Assembly (NCBI RefSeq): GCF_030269485.1
Contig: NZ_BSTL01000015.1
Location: 1 to 64,000 of the forward strand
Origin: Actinoplanes sp. NBRC 103695
Lineage (GTDB): Bacteria > Actinomycetota > Actinomycetes > Mycobacteriales > Micromonosporaceae
Length of the DNA: 64,000 nt
Direction of reading: 5' to 3'
This document shows, piece by piece, positions 48,801 to 57,431 of the stretch. The notes under the pieces were generated by a model. That model ran no database searches and was not told where the DNA came from. It saw only the letters and a program-made list of their open reading frames with translations. The position numbers and the translations under genes are program-made. Position 1 is the stretch's first letter; every line of letters begins with the position of its first letter.

Positions 48801-50064
48801 GCTTGGCCGCGTCCTCGGCGATCTTCTGTTGCGCCTTGGCCACGACCGCCCGGTCCGCGGCCACCTTCTCCTGGTACTTGGTCTCGGCCAGCCACCTGGC
48901 CGCGTTGTCGGCGTGCAGGGTGGCGTTCTGGTCGGCGTCGAGCGCCAGGCTGTCGGCGAGCGTCGCGGTGGCCGCCGCGCTCGCCGTCGCCGCGCCGTGG
49001 GCGGCCGCCTGCGCGGAGAAGGCGACCGACATGGTGACCTGCGCCCAGTCGTGCCCGTGGGCCTGACCCGAGTCGTTCAGATCCTGGACGGCCACCTGCA
49101 CCTGGGCGATGACGGCGTTCATCTGCAGCGCCGTCTGCTGGGCCCGGGCCGCCTGGGTGGCGGCGTCGGCCTTGTGCGTCTCCAGCAGCGCGGTCCGGCC
49201 CTTCTGCCCGGGCCGGCGCACGCGGTCCTGTTCGAAGACCTGGTCCGCGGCGTTGGCCGCGGCGGCCGCCTGCCGCATGGCGAGCAGGGCGGTCTCGAGA
49301 TGGCGGAGGGCGGTGATGTTGGCGGCGAGGATCTCCGCTCGTGCCCGGGCGCCGGCCTCCGCGGCGGTGGCGTTGGCGGTGAGCGCCTCCAGGTTCTGGT
49401 TGCGCTGTTCGATGGCCTGCCGGATCCGCTCCCGGTTGTCCCAGTCGGTCCGGTTGGCCGTGGCGTACCCGGTCCGGTAGAAGTCGGCGATGACCGCCGG
49501 GTCCGCGGACGCGAGGGCCTGGCTTCCCTCGGCGACCACGGTCGGTCCGCCGAGCGCGATCATCTGCTCGACGCGGGCGTAGATCCGGTCGCGTTCGGCA
49601 GTGGTGTCCTCGACCGGGTGGTCGAGCCGGTCGGCGATCTCGTAGCCCCAGGCCACGAACTCGCTGACCGCGTAGTCGCCGCCTGTCAGGGCCAGGTTGG
49701 CGGCCCTCTTCACGTTCGTCCCGCCGCTGGCGGCCCACGCCTTGACCTGGTTCTTCTCCCGGGTCTTGCGCTGTGCCGCCGAGAGCCGGGCGCGCGCCCA
49801 GCCGGCGTTTACGAAGTCCGCGACGGCCTGCGTGGTTCCGGCCGCCAGCGCCGCGGTGGCCGCGTCCCGGACCTCGGGCTCGGCCGCGTACGCGGCGATG
49901 TCGACGACGCTGTCGCGGTACCAGTCGGCCTCGTCGTCGGTCCACTCAACGGTGCTCGCGGCAGCGGGTTTCGGCTCGGCGTGAGCCGGCGAGGTCACCA
50001 CGGCCCCGGCGAGAGAGACACCGAGCAGGGCGGTCAGGAAGAACCGGAGAATCAACTGTTTCAT
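45886..50064 (-). CDS. Secreted polymorphic toxin: ALF repeats, coiled coil, RelA/SpoT-like C-terminal domain
   Basis: 1392 residues; ATG overlaps the upstream stop (ATGA). Signal peptide MKQLILRFFLTALLGVSLAG to AHA. Residues 40-200 are ALF repeats (ATAALAAGTTQAVADFVNAG, NLALTGGDYAVSEFVAWG, QALASADPAVIADFYRTGYA). Residues about 200-850 are an Ala/Arg/Glu-rich coiled coil. A Cys-containing, partly hydrophobic pretoxin segment follows (about 860-1060), then four short DG/NG repeats. The last 185 residues (1208-1392) show R1227-L-K1229...S1233..K, DNIRYTALF (D1259, R1262), GYYKGINTTW (1303-1312) and LFEVQFHT (E1322, Q1324): the order of the RelA/SpoT synthetase motifs RxK..S..K, D..R, GYxxxH, ExQxR. 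A secreted toxin making (p)ppGpp- or ppApp-like nucleotides (compare Tas1) is inferred. Confidence 0.8.
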   Translation of the reverse strand: MKQLILRFFLTALLGVSLAGAVVTSPAHAEPKPAAASTVEWTDDEADWYRDSVVDIAAYAAEPEVRDAATAALAAGTTQAVADFVNAGWARARLSAAQRKTREKNQVKAWAASGGTNVKRAANLALTGGDYAVSEFVAWGYEIADRLDHPVEDTTAERDRIYARVEQMIALGGPTVVAEGSQALASADPAVIADFYRTGYATANRTDWDNRERIRQAIEQRNQNLEALTANATAAEAGARARAEILAANITALRHLETALLAMRQAAAAANAADQVFEQDRVRRPGQKGRTALLETHKADAATQAARAQQTALQMNAVIAQVQVAVQDLNDSGQAHGHDWAQVTMSVAFSAQAAAHGAATASAAATATLADSLALDADQNATLHADNAARWLAETKYQEKVAADRAVVAKAQQKIAEDAAKRAKDQRGVAERAATSAKQHAGTAKALRADAERASANAVAQAQVAGTAQLAANDAVQRESAAINKVNRAGEELKSATSRCFAAEQEYNAIAAALQKARDEATEAGQDADEATRDLQIQANRARDAFQAAQAWANRATAAAAAARGEAERASAAARQARTAAKVAQQNALTARRASDLAGQAAVDSVQAAENARVDAEHTQAEAEAAVREAGQAVVQADIAGNAAGSAAALATLTVDRAGTASYIASRFAAINADARDALSVATEAIVVAQEQAAAAARRADEAEAAADHATAQAEDAVGDIKPAYEAAARAVGSANVAIGAAGAAYQAAVAATNDANGATAAAGVATQWESAAWREAAIADYAAQNANLAAASAGRASASIDKAYAWAKSATANIHAQAKQLSDVLKGLQDEQARQQAIAREQQAFEDKVEDGILSYLKCSTYMADACRHLWELVRPSLQTALDASKGHIALLARCYTGNDAACDEAQRNGDRAEDWFVQVGAGLLAGAKGFIQGLKALADCGSWVVVGLDGDYFRNNCGKTVEGFRQMPAMLRDHPLELIHITEWQENPGKAFGLTLFDVASFAIPGVGEIGGALNKTLGEISNLLRLGLSRMSGGLGRIERFAVRVADVPGEPGKIAQVTGAGLRLENGVAKFDDAVALIDGKLYRVEATTARLDGAIGDLEKAVVHLDGGVVTIENGIVKIRDLVLKAGHDVDFPETPPACRFLAAAKKAAATKAAAVPCNGTQPDGSWRYKENGVELDLSQVDNAAADAAIEAARVAEASLSPRMQDLIRSVPGATREGWAYRLKTADSLKRKLASNQDAEGGPPAAELLAGIGDNIRYTALFEVDRYVGGVKETVNALKSQGYELTSVSNGWIRGSMGYYKGINTTWRDPSTGHLFEVQFHTPDSFWVNKAEHPFYEIRRLPPAKNGEPEAWGLTKSQAKEISAALWSDANVPVPFEAGEIKFTMGG

Positions 50065-51083
50065 CGGCCGCCCGCCTCCTCGGCCAGACGTGCCCACATG
50101 GCGGCCTGTTCCTCGGCCCAGCGGACCGCGTCCTGCCAGGCCGCGGCGTTGTTCCCGGCGCGGTCCAGCACGCCGGCCCAGTCCTGCTCGGTGGTCGCGC
50201 CCTCCGCGTACGCGGCCACCGACGCCCACTTCGCCGCCTGTGCGGCGGCCCGGTCACGTTCGGCCGCCCAGTCCACACTGGTGCCGGTGGCCGCCACGGA
50301 CACGGCGTGCCAGGCGGCGACGGTCTCCGCGTGCAGCTTCTCGGCCGCCTCGCCGCTGGCCTCGGCCTCGGCTGCCTCGGCGGCGAGGGCCGCGTTCCGC
50401 AGCCGCGTCAGCGCCGCGGTGCCCCTGAGGTCCAGGTCGCTGATGGCGAGCCGGTACGCCTCGTCGTCGAGCCGCGCACCGGCGGCCCAGTAGTACCGGA
50501 AGAAGTCGGCGATGTCGGCGTCCTCACCGGCGGCGATCGCCGCGGCCGCCGCCGCCCGTACCTGTGGTCCCGGGTCGGTACCGGCGATCGAGGCCACGAA
50601 GTCGCGGTCCTCCTGTGCCTGTTCCGCGACCTCCTCGTCGTGCTCGTGCTGGCCGGACGCGTCCAGTTCCTGCGCGATGGCCAGCCCGGTCCGGACGAAC
50701 TCGTCCTTCTCGTCGTGGGTCGCCCGCAGGGCGCGGGCACTGCCGAGGCGTACGGCCGAGTCGGCGGGCGAGATCCGCAGCCAGTAGTTGATCTCGGCGA
50801 TGTTGGCCCGTTCGAAGGCCGCGGCCCGGTTGATGACGGCCGCGAGTCCGGTCTGGAGGAACCTGGAGATCGCGTCGTCCTCGGTGCTGTTCAGGGCCAC
50901 GGCCGCCGCCGTCCGCACCTCCCAGCGCCCGTCCGACATGGCTCGCCACTGAACCCGTTCCCGGTCGGCCTGGGTGGCCGCGGCCACCGCCGGCGTGACC
51001 GCCGCGAATTGCGTTGCTCCGATGGTGAGGACGGACGCCAGCAGTGCTGCGACCACCCGTCCTCGATGTCTGACCTTCAGCAA
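50061..51083 (-). CDS. Secreted ALF-repeat protein
   Basis: 340 residues. TTG 51083 is chosen as start because AGGAGG lies 6 nt before it and no ATG/GTG gives the signal peptide (VVAALLASVLTIGATQFAAV to AVAA). ALF repeats: AAAVALNSTEDDAISRFLQT, RALRATHDEKDEFVRTGLAI, AAAAAIAAGEDADIADFFRY. The C-terminal part is an Ala/Trp-rich helical segment with AAERDRAAAQAAKWASVAAY. No enzymatic domain. It is coupled by ATGA to the toxin gene and may assist its presentation. Confidence 0.78.
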   Translation of the reverse strand: MLKVRHRGRVVAALLASVLTIGATQFAAVTPAVAAATQADRERVQWRAMSDGRWEVRTAAAVALNSTEDDAISRFLQTGLAAVINRAAAFERANIAEINYWLRISPADSAVRLGSARALRATHDEKDEFVRTGLAIAQELDASGQHEHDEEVAEQAQEDRDFVASIAGTDPGPQVRAAAAAAIAAGEDADIADFFRYYWAAGARLDDEAYRLAISDLDLRGTAALTRLRNAALAAEAAEAEASGEAAEKLHAETVAAWHAVSVAATGTSVDWAAERDRAAAQAAKWASVAAYAEGATTEQDWAGVLDRAGNNAAAWQDAVRWAEEQAAMWARLAEEAGGR

Positions 51084-51202
51084 GGGGTGCCTCCTGACGG
51101 CACGCAGGATGGCGGCCCGGCGCGGCCGGGTCGCGGGTAGGAGATGTGATCGAGGCGCGCGGTGGCGGGCGGCGCTGTCCGGGCCGCCCGCCACCGGTGC
51201 GG

Positions 51203-53782
51203 TCAGAAGTTTTGGCTGCTCAGCTCGGCGGCACCCGTGGGGGTGTCGGCCATGAACCGGACCGCCTTGGCGTTCGTGCCCGTCGCGGTCGTGTCGATCA
51301 CCGCGTACTTCCTTGTCGCCTGGGACTGAAGCACCTGGATCCTGGTGCTGCCGGACACCTGCGCCTTGCGCTGTTGCAGGATCAATCGTTGCGCGTTCGC
51401 CGCCGACGTCTGATCGGCGATCAGCAGGCCGGAGGGGCTGACATTGGTGGCCTCCCGGACGTACGCGTTCAACGCGGTGTTTCTCAGCGTCACTTCCATC
51501 TTGGTGCTCGTGGGCGCCCCGACGACGCAGTACTGGAAGTGCGCATCGGTGGTGGAGGTCGAGTGGTCTCGATCCGCACGGACCAGACCCCTCTTGGCGT
51601 TCGCCGCGTCGGCCCGCCAGAAGGGAGACGGTGAGTAGGCGGAGAAGTACAGCCCCCAGTTGGTGGGGGTGCAGTCCGGCTGGTAGCCGACCGGCGTACC
51701 GGAGAAGCTGGTGAGCGGCCTGCCGGACGTCGTCCAGACCTGAACCGGCTGGGTCGCCCCCTCGGACACCGGCTCGAAGAGCCACTGCTGGTCGGTGGTG
51801 GCCACATAGTCCTCCGAGGTCACCATGGTGCCGTTGGCCGTGCCGCCGTTCATCGCGGTCAGATACGCGCCACTGGAGGCATGCCGGATCCATCCCCCGC
51901 CGGCCTTGGTGAACATGACGGAATAGGCGGTGCTGTGCCGGGTGCCGCACTGGGAGAACTCGGCGGGCGCCCCGTTGGCCACGCCAACCCACCGCATGCT
52001 GGTGTAGAGGCAGTACTGGGCCGCCCGGTTACGCAGCTCGAACCTGTTGTCGGACAGCGTCGTCAGGTCCCAGATCTGTTCGGTGCCACTGCCGCAGTCA
52101 CGCAGTTCCATGTCATCCCCATGCGCGGGCACATATCCATACCCGATGCAGCGACCGGACTGCACGCCCTTGATCCGGAAGGATCCGGTCGGCGGCTTGC
52201 TGACCGCACCCTGGTGCGTGGCATCGATCAGCCGCCACTGCTGCGCGGCGAGGTGCCCATTGGGGTTCTGCACGACGGCCAGCGAACCGGCCGAGCTGCC
52301 CGCGACCGCGGTGATCACCTTGTTGTTGGTGACGTTGCGGATCTCCACCTGGCCCTGGCCGTTGTCGAGCAGCTCCCAGACCATGGCGGCACCGGTCGCC
52401 TGAAAGCACGGGCGGGCGGAGATCGGTGCGCCGTCCTGCGAGATCTGCGACGGCTTCGGGAAGAGGCACACCCCCTCGTCCTCGGCGACGAGCGTGTACC
52501 GCCCGGTGCTGGCGTCCGGGGTCAACGTCCACCGCTGCGCCACGCTGTTCTCGTTGCACGGCTCCACGCGGGCGTTGACCTCGCCGTCCCCGTAGTCGTT
52601 GACCCACGGGATTGGTTCGGCGAGACAGCCGTTGTAGCCGTTGGCCTGGATCATCACGACGCGGTTGGCCGACGGCCGGACGAAGTCGGCCTGGCGCGCG
52701 GTCTCGTGGCCGCTGAGCAGGAACAGGCTGCGATCCAGGGCCGGGCCCTCGAGCGCCTTCTTGGCCGCCGTCTGCACCACCGGCTTGTATCCGTCGGCCT
52801 CGGCGGCGTACATGATGTCGCGCACCTTGACCTCGTTGGCCCGTGCGTCGGCCAGGTCACGCTCGTCGAGGTCGACCTTGTTGGCGAGGTGGACGCCCGC
52901 GAAGACGTACGCGCGCCACACCGTCTCGTCGGGGTTGGCGTAGGCGACGGTCGCCTCCGCCTTGACCTTGCGGCCGGTGCTCTCCGACGCGAGCAGGTAG
53001 ATGAGTTCGCGCAGCTCGAGGTCGTCGAGCTCGTACCCGGTGGCCGACCGCTTGAGCGCGGTGGCGATCGCCTTCTCCTTCGCCGAGCGCAGCGCCGCGG
53101 CCTCCCTGGCGGCCACCTCCTCGGCGTTGCCTGCGGCGATCTCGTTCTGCCGGTCGGTCTCGGCCTTCTCGAACAGGCCGTTCTGGAGGAAGTCGAGGCG
53201 CTGGGCGTCGGTGGCGGCGGCCACGGTCAGCGGCTCGGCCGCAGCCTTGACCTCCGGCCAGGTCGCGGCCTTGCGCCAGAGCGCCAGCAGGTAGTTCTGG
53301 AGCGTCTGATCCAGCATGGTGGTGCGCTCGGTGTTGTTGGCCGGCACCCAGTTGATCTCCTGGCCTGCCCGCATCCGGATCGTGTCGAGCTCGGCCTTGC
53401 GGGCCTTCCGGGTCGCGTCCCGGTCGTTCGCGGCGAAGATGCCGGTCCGGATGAACGCGGCCGAGGCGGCCGCGGCGTCGGACGGATCGTTGAAGGCGGC
53501 CAGCGCGGCGGCCTTCACCTCGACGTTGTGCTTCTCCGAGGCCTTCTCCCAGAGGACCGTGACGAAGTCGCGGTCGGCCAGCGTGACCTCTTCGCGGGGC
53601 ACCCAGCCCAGAACGGCGGAAGCCGCGTACTTCTCGTCGATCGTGGTGTCAGGCGCTTGCGCGAGCACCGATGGATTCGCCGAGGCGCCGGTCGGAGCAA
53701 CGGCTCCACTCAGGACTGTCGCCAGTGAACAGGCGGCCATCAGCACCCACAGACGCGAACGCCCGTGTCTTCTTCTCGACAT
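51203..53782 (-). CDS. Secreted ALF-repeat protein with ricin-type lectin domains
   Basis: 859 residues. Signal peptide SRLWVLMAACSLATVLSG to ASA. N-terminal 340 residues: ALF repeats (ALAAFNDPSDAAAASAAFIR, PLTVAAATDAQRLDFLQNGL, ATVAYANPDETVWRAYVFAG). Then two ricin-B-like beta-trefoils (about 345-490 and 500-640) with NSVAQRWTLTPD, LAAQQWRLID and TDQQWLFEP carrying the QxW signature, and a C-terminal region with two long beta-rich units (TKMEVTLRNTALNAYVREAT). It likely binds sugars outside the cell. First of the three ALF genes; gap to the next 119 bp. Confidence 0.85.
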   Translation of the reverse strand: MSRRRHGRSRLWVLMAACSLATVLSGAVAPTGASANPSVLAQAPDTTIDEKYAASAVLGWVPREEVTLADRDFVTVLWEKASEKHNVEVKAAALAAFNDPSDAAAASAAFIRTGIFAANDRDATRKARKAELDTIRMRAGQEINWVPANNTERTTMLDQTLQNYLLALWRKAATWPEVKAAAEPLTVAAATDAQRLDFLQNGLFEKAETDRQNEIAAGNAEEVAAREAAALRSAKEKAIATALKRSATGYELDDLELRELIYLLASESTGRKVKAEATVAYANPDETVWRAYVFAGVHLANKVDLDERDLADARANEVKVRDIMYAAEADGYKPVVQTAAKKALEGPALDRSLFLLSGHETARQADFVRPSANRVVMIQANGYNGCLAEPIPWVNDYGDGEVNARVEPCNENSVAQRWTLTPDASTGRYTLVAEDEGVCLFPKPSQISQDGAPISARPCFQATGAAMVWELLDNGQGQVEIRNVTNNKVITAVAGSSAGSLAVVQNPNGHLAAQQWRLIDATHQGAVSKPPTGSFRIKGVQSGRCIGYGYVPAHGDDMELRDCGSGTEQIWDLTTLSDNRFELRNRAAQYCLYTSMRWVGVANGAPAEFSQCGTRHSTAYSVMFTKAGGGWIRHASSGAYLTAMNGGTANGTMVTSEDYVATTDQQWLFEPVSEGATQPVQVWTTSGRPLTSFSGTPVGYQPDCTPTNWGLYFSAYSPSPFWRADAANAKRGLVRADRDHSTSTTDAHFQYCVVGAPTSTKMEVTLRNTALNAYVREATNVSPSGLLIADQTSAANAQRLILQQRKAQVSGSTRIQVLQSQATRKYAVIDTTATGTNAKAVRFMADTPTGAAELSSQNF

Positions 53783-53869
53783 TGCTTCCCCCGTGGTCGA
53801 AATTGACGGGGTTCACTGTGTCGTCGGTGTACGGGTGGCGGTGGAATCCCGGACGATCCCGGACGCCGG

Positions 53870-56251
53870 TCAGCTGGAGCCGAGAGCCGAGTGGGCACGC
53901 TCCAGCCCGGCGCCCGCCCGCGCCTGCTCGATGCTGTCGCCGGCCGCGACCGCCATCGCGTGCGCCGTCTCGAAGTGCTCGGCCGCCCGGTCGAACCGGC
54001 CGGCCGCCTCGGCCACCTCGCCGAGCCCGTTGTGCGCCCATAACCGCCCGACTCCCAGCCCGATCTCCGCCACGATGCTCAGCAGCTCCTCGAAGTGCGC
54101 GGCCGCCGAGTCGTACCGTTCCAGACGCAGGTCGAGCTGGCCGAGCCCGTTCATGGCGCGGGCCTCGTTGGTCCGGTCGCCGGTCCGGCGGTAGATCTCC
54201 AGCGCCTGCGCGTAGTGCACAGCCGCCGGTTCGTAGTCACCGGCCAGGATTTGGACGTGGGCGTAGCTGCCCAGCACCGCGCCCTCAGTGATCGGGTCGT
54301 TGTTGCGGCGGCAGACCGACAGGGCCTCGATGTAGTACTCGATGGCCGGGGCGAAGTCGCCTTGCCTGCCGTGGTTGTCGCCGAGCGCGTTCAGCGCTCG
54401 GCCCATCCCGCTGAGGTCGTCCAGTTCCCGGTAGATGCCCAGCGCCTCCCCGAAGCAGGCCGCGCCCCGGTCGTAGTCGCCGGCCCAGTCGGCGAGCGAA
54501 CCCAGATTGACCAGCACCCGGCCCTGGCCGGAGGCGTCACCGGACTCGCGGAACAGCGCCAAGGCCTGCTTGCACAGGACGGTGGCCTCGTCAGCGCGGC
54601 CCTGCAGCATGCGGGAGACGCCGAGGGCGGTCAGGGCGTGTCCCCTGCCGGTCAGGTCGCCGAGCTCGGCGGCGGCCTGCTGGGCCCGGTCGTGCAGGAT
54701 CACCGCCTCGGTGAGGTGCCCGCGGTTGAGGTGGCGGAAGAGCGTGGCGGACAGCAGCACGGCGTGCTGCGGCGATCCGTGCAGGGCCACCGACATCAAG
54801 GAGGGCAGCTCGGTGTCCAGCCAGTGCTGGGCCTCCGTGATGTCGAAGGTGCGGCCGGAGGGAACCCGGGGCCGCTGGTGTTTCTCGGCGGGGACGAGCG
54901 CGTCCATGGCCGCGGCGCTGGTCGCGACGTAGTGGTCGAAGAGCCGGGTGAGCGCGGCGCGGCGGTCGGCGGGCCGGTCCTCGTCGTGAGCCTTGCTGAT
55001 CGCGTACGCCCGGACCAGGTCGTGAAAGACGTAGCGGCCGGGAGCAGCTTCCCCGAGGAGGTGCTCGTCCCGCAGCGTGGCCAGCAGGTCGTGAGCGTCC
55101 GTCGCGGGAACCTCGAGGAGCGCCGCCGCGCCGGAACCGTCGATGTCGTGGCCGGGGTGCAGAGCGGCGAGTCGCAGCAACCGGCGTTGCGTGGCCGGCA
55201 GGCGTTGGTAGGACAGGTCGAACGCCAGCTCGACACCCGAGTCGAGCCGGCGCTCCCGGTGACGTTCGTCGAGCCGGTCGGCGTGGTCGGCGAGGGTCCA
55301 GCCGGGCGTGTTCCGGATGTGCGCGGCGATCAGGCCCAGGGCCAGCGGCAGGTGACCGCAGCGAGCCGCGATCCGGGCCGCCGACGCGGCGTCGGTCAGC
55401 TTCCGGTCCAGATAGGACACCGACTCGTCGGGGGTGAGCGCGCCGAGGTCGATGTGCGCGGGCAACGGGAGCTCGGTGAGGCTGCGCCGGCTGGTGACCA
55501 GCGCGACGCACCCGGGTGCCGCGGGCAGCAGGGGGCGCACCTGAGCGGCGCCGGCGGCGTTGTCCAGCAGGACCACGGCCCGCTGCCCGGCCAGGCGTTC
55601 CTGGTAGAGGGCGGCGCGGGCGTCGAGGCCGTGCGGTACCGCCTGACCGGGCACCCCGAGCAGGCGCAGGAAGCCGTCCAGGACCGCGGCGGGGTCGGCC
55701 GGTGGCTGCGCCGGATCGGGATGGAATCCGCGCAGGTCGACGAAGAGCACGCGGTGACCCTCGAGCAGCTGCGCCACCTGGATGGCGAGCTGGGTCTTGC
55801 CCACGCCGGCCATCCCGCGGATCGTGGCGCCGCCGCGGGCAGCGTCCAACTCGGCGACGCGGCCGACGAAGGTCTCCTGGGGCGAGAGGGGCGGAAGCGT
55901 GTCCTGCACGCGTACCTGGGACACCGCCTCGAGCTCGCCGCCGATCGCGCGCAGTGCCTGCCGCCAGCGTTCGGCGTACCCGTCGTCGGGGTGCAGCGCC
56001 CGGACGATCTCGACGATCAGGTCGGCGTTCACGCGGCGACGGCCGAGCCGGAAGCAGTCCGCGACGGTGGATCGGCGGGCCAGTTCGGCGGCGGGTCGCC
56101 CGGCCGCGGTCCAGGCCGCGTTCACCCGGTCCTTGATGATCTCGTACGACGGACCGCCCGCCCATGCCTTCAGCAGGCGTAACCGCTCGGCCGAACCGTC
56201 GAGGTCGGATGCCTGGTCAGGGTCCGGCAGGTCGACGAGCGAAGACGCCAT
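53870..56251 (-). CDS. STAND (NB-ARC) ATPase with TPR sensor
   Basis: 793 residues from ATG 56251 (TTG 56257 possible). Residues 25-110 are an N-terminal helical domain of the kind found in actinobacterial AfsR/GutR-like regulators. NB-ARC ATPase: P-loop GMAGVGKTQLAIQVA, Walker B VVLLDNAAGA, RNBS-like CVALVTSRRSL, GxP-like CGHLPLALGLIAAHI, and FHDLVRAYA. C-terminal 330 residues are at least seven TPRs (GRVLVNLGSLADWAGDYDRG, ALNALGDNHGRQGDFAPAIE). No separate effector or DNA-binding winged helix is recognised, so output is uncertain: transcription factor or defence-like switch. Upstream of the ALF-toxin genes with an 87-bp gap. Confidence 0.82.
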   Translation of the reverse strand: MASSLVDLPDPDQASDLDGSAERLRLLKAWAGGPSYEIIKDRVNAAWTAAGRPAAELARRSTVADCFRLGRRRVNADLIVEIVRALHPDDGYAERWRQALRAIGGELEAVSQVRVQDTLPPLSPQETFVGRVAELDAARGGATIRGMAGVGKTQLAIQVAQLLEGHRVLFVDLRGFHPDPAQPPADPAAVLDGFLRLLGVPGQAVPHGLDARAALYQERLAGQRAVVLLDNAAGAAQVRPLLPAAPGCVALVTSRRSLTELPLPAHIDLGALTPDESVSYLDRKLTDAASAARIAARCGHLPLALGLIAAHIRNTPGWTLADHADRLDERHRERRLDSGVELAFDLSYQRLPATQRRLLRLAALHPGHDIDGSGAAALLEVPATDAHDLLATLRDEHLLGEAAPGRYVFHDLVRAYAISKAHDEDRPADRRAALTRLFDHYVATSAAAMDALVPAEKHQRPRVPSGRTFDITEAQHWLDTELPSLMSVALHGSPQHAVLLSATLFRHLNRGHLTEAVILHDRAQQAAAELGDLTGRGHALTALGVSRMLQGRADEATVLCKQALALFRESGDASGQGRVLVNLGSLADWAGDYDRGAACFGEALGIYRELDDLSGMGRALNALGDNHGRQGDFAPAIEYYIEALSVCRRNNDPITEGAVLGSYAHVQILAGDYEPAAVHYAQALEIYRRTGDRTNEARAMNGLGQLDLRLERYDSAAAHFEELLSIVAEIGLGVGRLWAHNGLGEVAEAAGRFDRAAEHFETAHAMAVAAGDSIEQARAGAGLERAHSALGSS

Positions 56252-56277
56252 CGACAAAGATTATCGAGGGCTGCCCA

Positions 56278-56745
56278 TCAGGCGATCCGGAGGTCGGAAC
56301 GGGCTGCCGGCGCGGGCCGGTGGACGGCGTGGCGCGCCGCCAGCATCGCCGCCGTGGCGGGCGCCGACGAGCGACCCGAGCGACGCAGCAGCAGGTTCTC
56401 CAGGCGGGTGGCCAACTCGGAGCGGTGGAACGGCTTGGTCAGGTAGTCGTCGGCGCCGGCCTCCACGGCGGCCCGGATGCGGTGGTCGTTGACGTCGGCC
56501 GTGACGAACATGATCGGCAGGGACGCGGTCTCCGGCGCCGACCGGAGGCGGGCGCAGAGGTCGATGCCGGACTCGCCGGGCATCCGGACGTCCAGCAGCA
56601 GCGCGTCGATGCCACCGGCCGCGAGCAGGTCGCAGGCCGTACGCGTGTCGGCGGCCGCGACCACCTCGTGGCCGATGCGGCGCAGGGAGAGGGACATCAG
56701 CTCGCGGTGGTCCGCGTCGTCGTCGGTGACCAGTACAACTGCCAC
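56278..56745 (-). CDS. Single-domain response regulator
   Basis: 155 residues, GTG start. Receiver domain only: acidic pocket LVTDDDADHREL, phosphorylated Asp in ALLLDVRMPGES, Thr in MFVTADV and Lys in DYLTKPFHRSEL. The last 35 residues are Ala/Arg-rich and disordered. It probably passes phosphate or binds a partner. It follows the DedA gene by 5 nt and may be co-transcribed with it. Confidence 0.88.
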   Translation of the reverse strand: MAVVLVTDDDADHRELMSLSLRRIGHEVVAAADTRTACDLLAAGGIDALLLDVRMPGESGIDLCARLRSAPETASLPIMFVTADVNDHRIRAAVEAGADDYLTKPFHRSELATRLENLLLRRSGRSSAPATAAMLAARHAVHRPAPAARSDLRIA

Positions 56746-56750
56746 GGTGC

Positions 56751-57431
56751 CTACCCCCCGGATCCGGCTCCTACCGCAGGACTGTTCGGCACGTCGTCGA
56801 AATCCGCTGAGGGCTTGGGATCAATGAGGTCGGCGGGGCGGGTGTGACGACGGGCCACGTGCCGGACGATTTCGACCGTGGCGGTGATGGCCAGGGACAG
56901 TCCGATGCCGGCCAGGATGCCGATCAGCGGCTGATGGGCGAACGCCGCGCCGCCCAGGAAGCCGATCGCGCCGCTGTAGATCGCCCACAGCGACCCGCCG
57001 AGCATGGTGGCACGGGAGAAGCGGCGCAGCGGATAGCCGGCGATGCCGCAGGCCAGGGTGACCGCGGTGCGCCCGCCGGGGATGAACCGCGACGACACGA
57101 TCATGGTGCCACCGCGCCGGTCGAGCTGGCGGGAGACGGCCGCCACCGCGGCGCGGAGGCGGCGGGACCGGCGGATCAGGCGCGGTCCGAGGACACTGCG
57201 GCCGATCGCGTACGACAGGTGGTCGCCGACGATGGCCCCGATCGCGGCCGCGACGACCACCAGCAGCTGGTTGGGTGTGCCGGCGGTGGCGGCGAAGACG
57301 CCCGCCGCGATCACCGCGCCCTCCGCCGGGATGGCCGGGAAGAGCACGTCGCCGGCCGCCATGCCCGCCGTGATCGGGTAGATCAGCGGCGACGTCATCC
57401 ACGGCTCGATCATCGCGAGCAGATCCACCAT
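56751..57431 (-). CDS. DedA/VTT-domain membrane protein
   Basis: 226 residues; the start overlaps the previous stop by one base (TGATG). GMAAGDVLFPAIPAEGAVIA is the first re-entrant region, GDHLSYAIGRSVLGPR and SSRFIPGGRTAVTLACGIAG the second, with R and G residues needed for transport in E. coli DedA/YqjA. A 35-residue hydrophilic tail follows. Last membrane protein of the GT4 operon. Confidence 0.88.
   Translation of the reverse strand: MVDLLAMIEPWMTSPLIYPITAGMAAGDVLFPAIPAEGAVIAAGVFAATAGTPNQLLVVVAAAIGAIVGDHLSYAIGRSVLGPRLIRRSRRLRAAVAAVSRQLDRRGGTMIVSSRFIPGGRTAVTLACGIAGYPLRRFSRATMLGGSLWAIYSGAIGFLGGAAFAHQPLIGILAGIGLSLAITATVEIVRHVARRHTRPADLIDPKPSADFDDVPNSPAVGAGSGG

Noticed and set aside
47119..50493. 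A 1124-residue plus-strand open frame opposite the toxin gene.
   Set aside because: It is an antisense shadow of an Ala/Arg-rich coiled coil; it has no recognisable motif, while the minus strand has signal peptide, ALF repeats and a toxin domain.
53870..56251. AVAST-type antiphage STAND protein.
   Set aside because: No nuclease, protease or other effector domain is recognised at the N-terminus; the AfsR/GutR-like regulator reading is simpler, so defence is not claimed.
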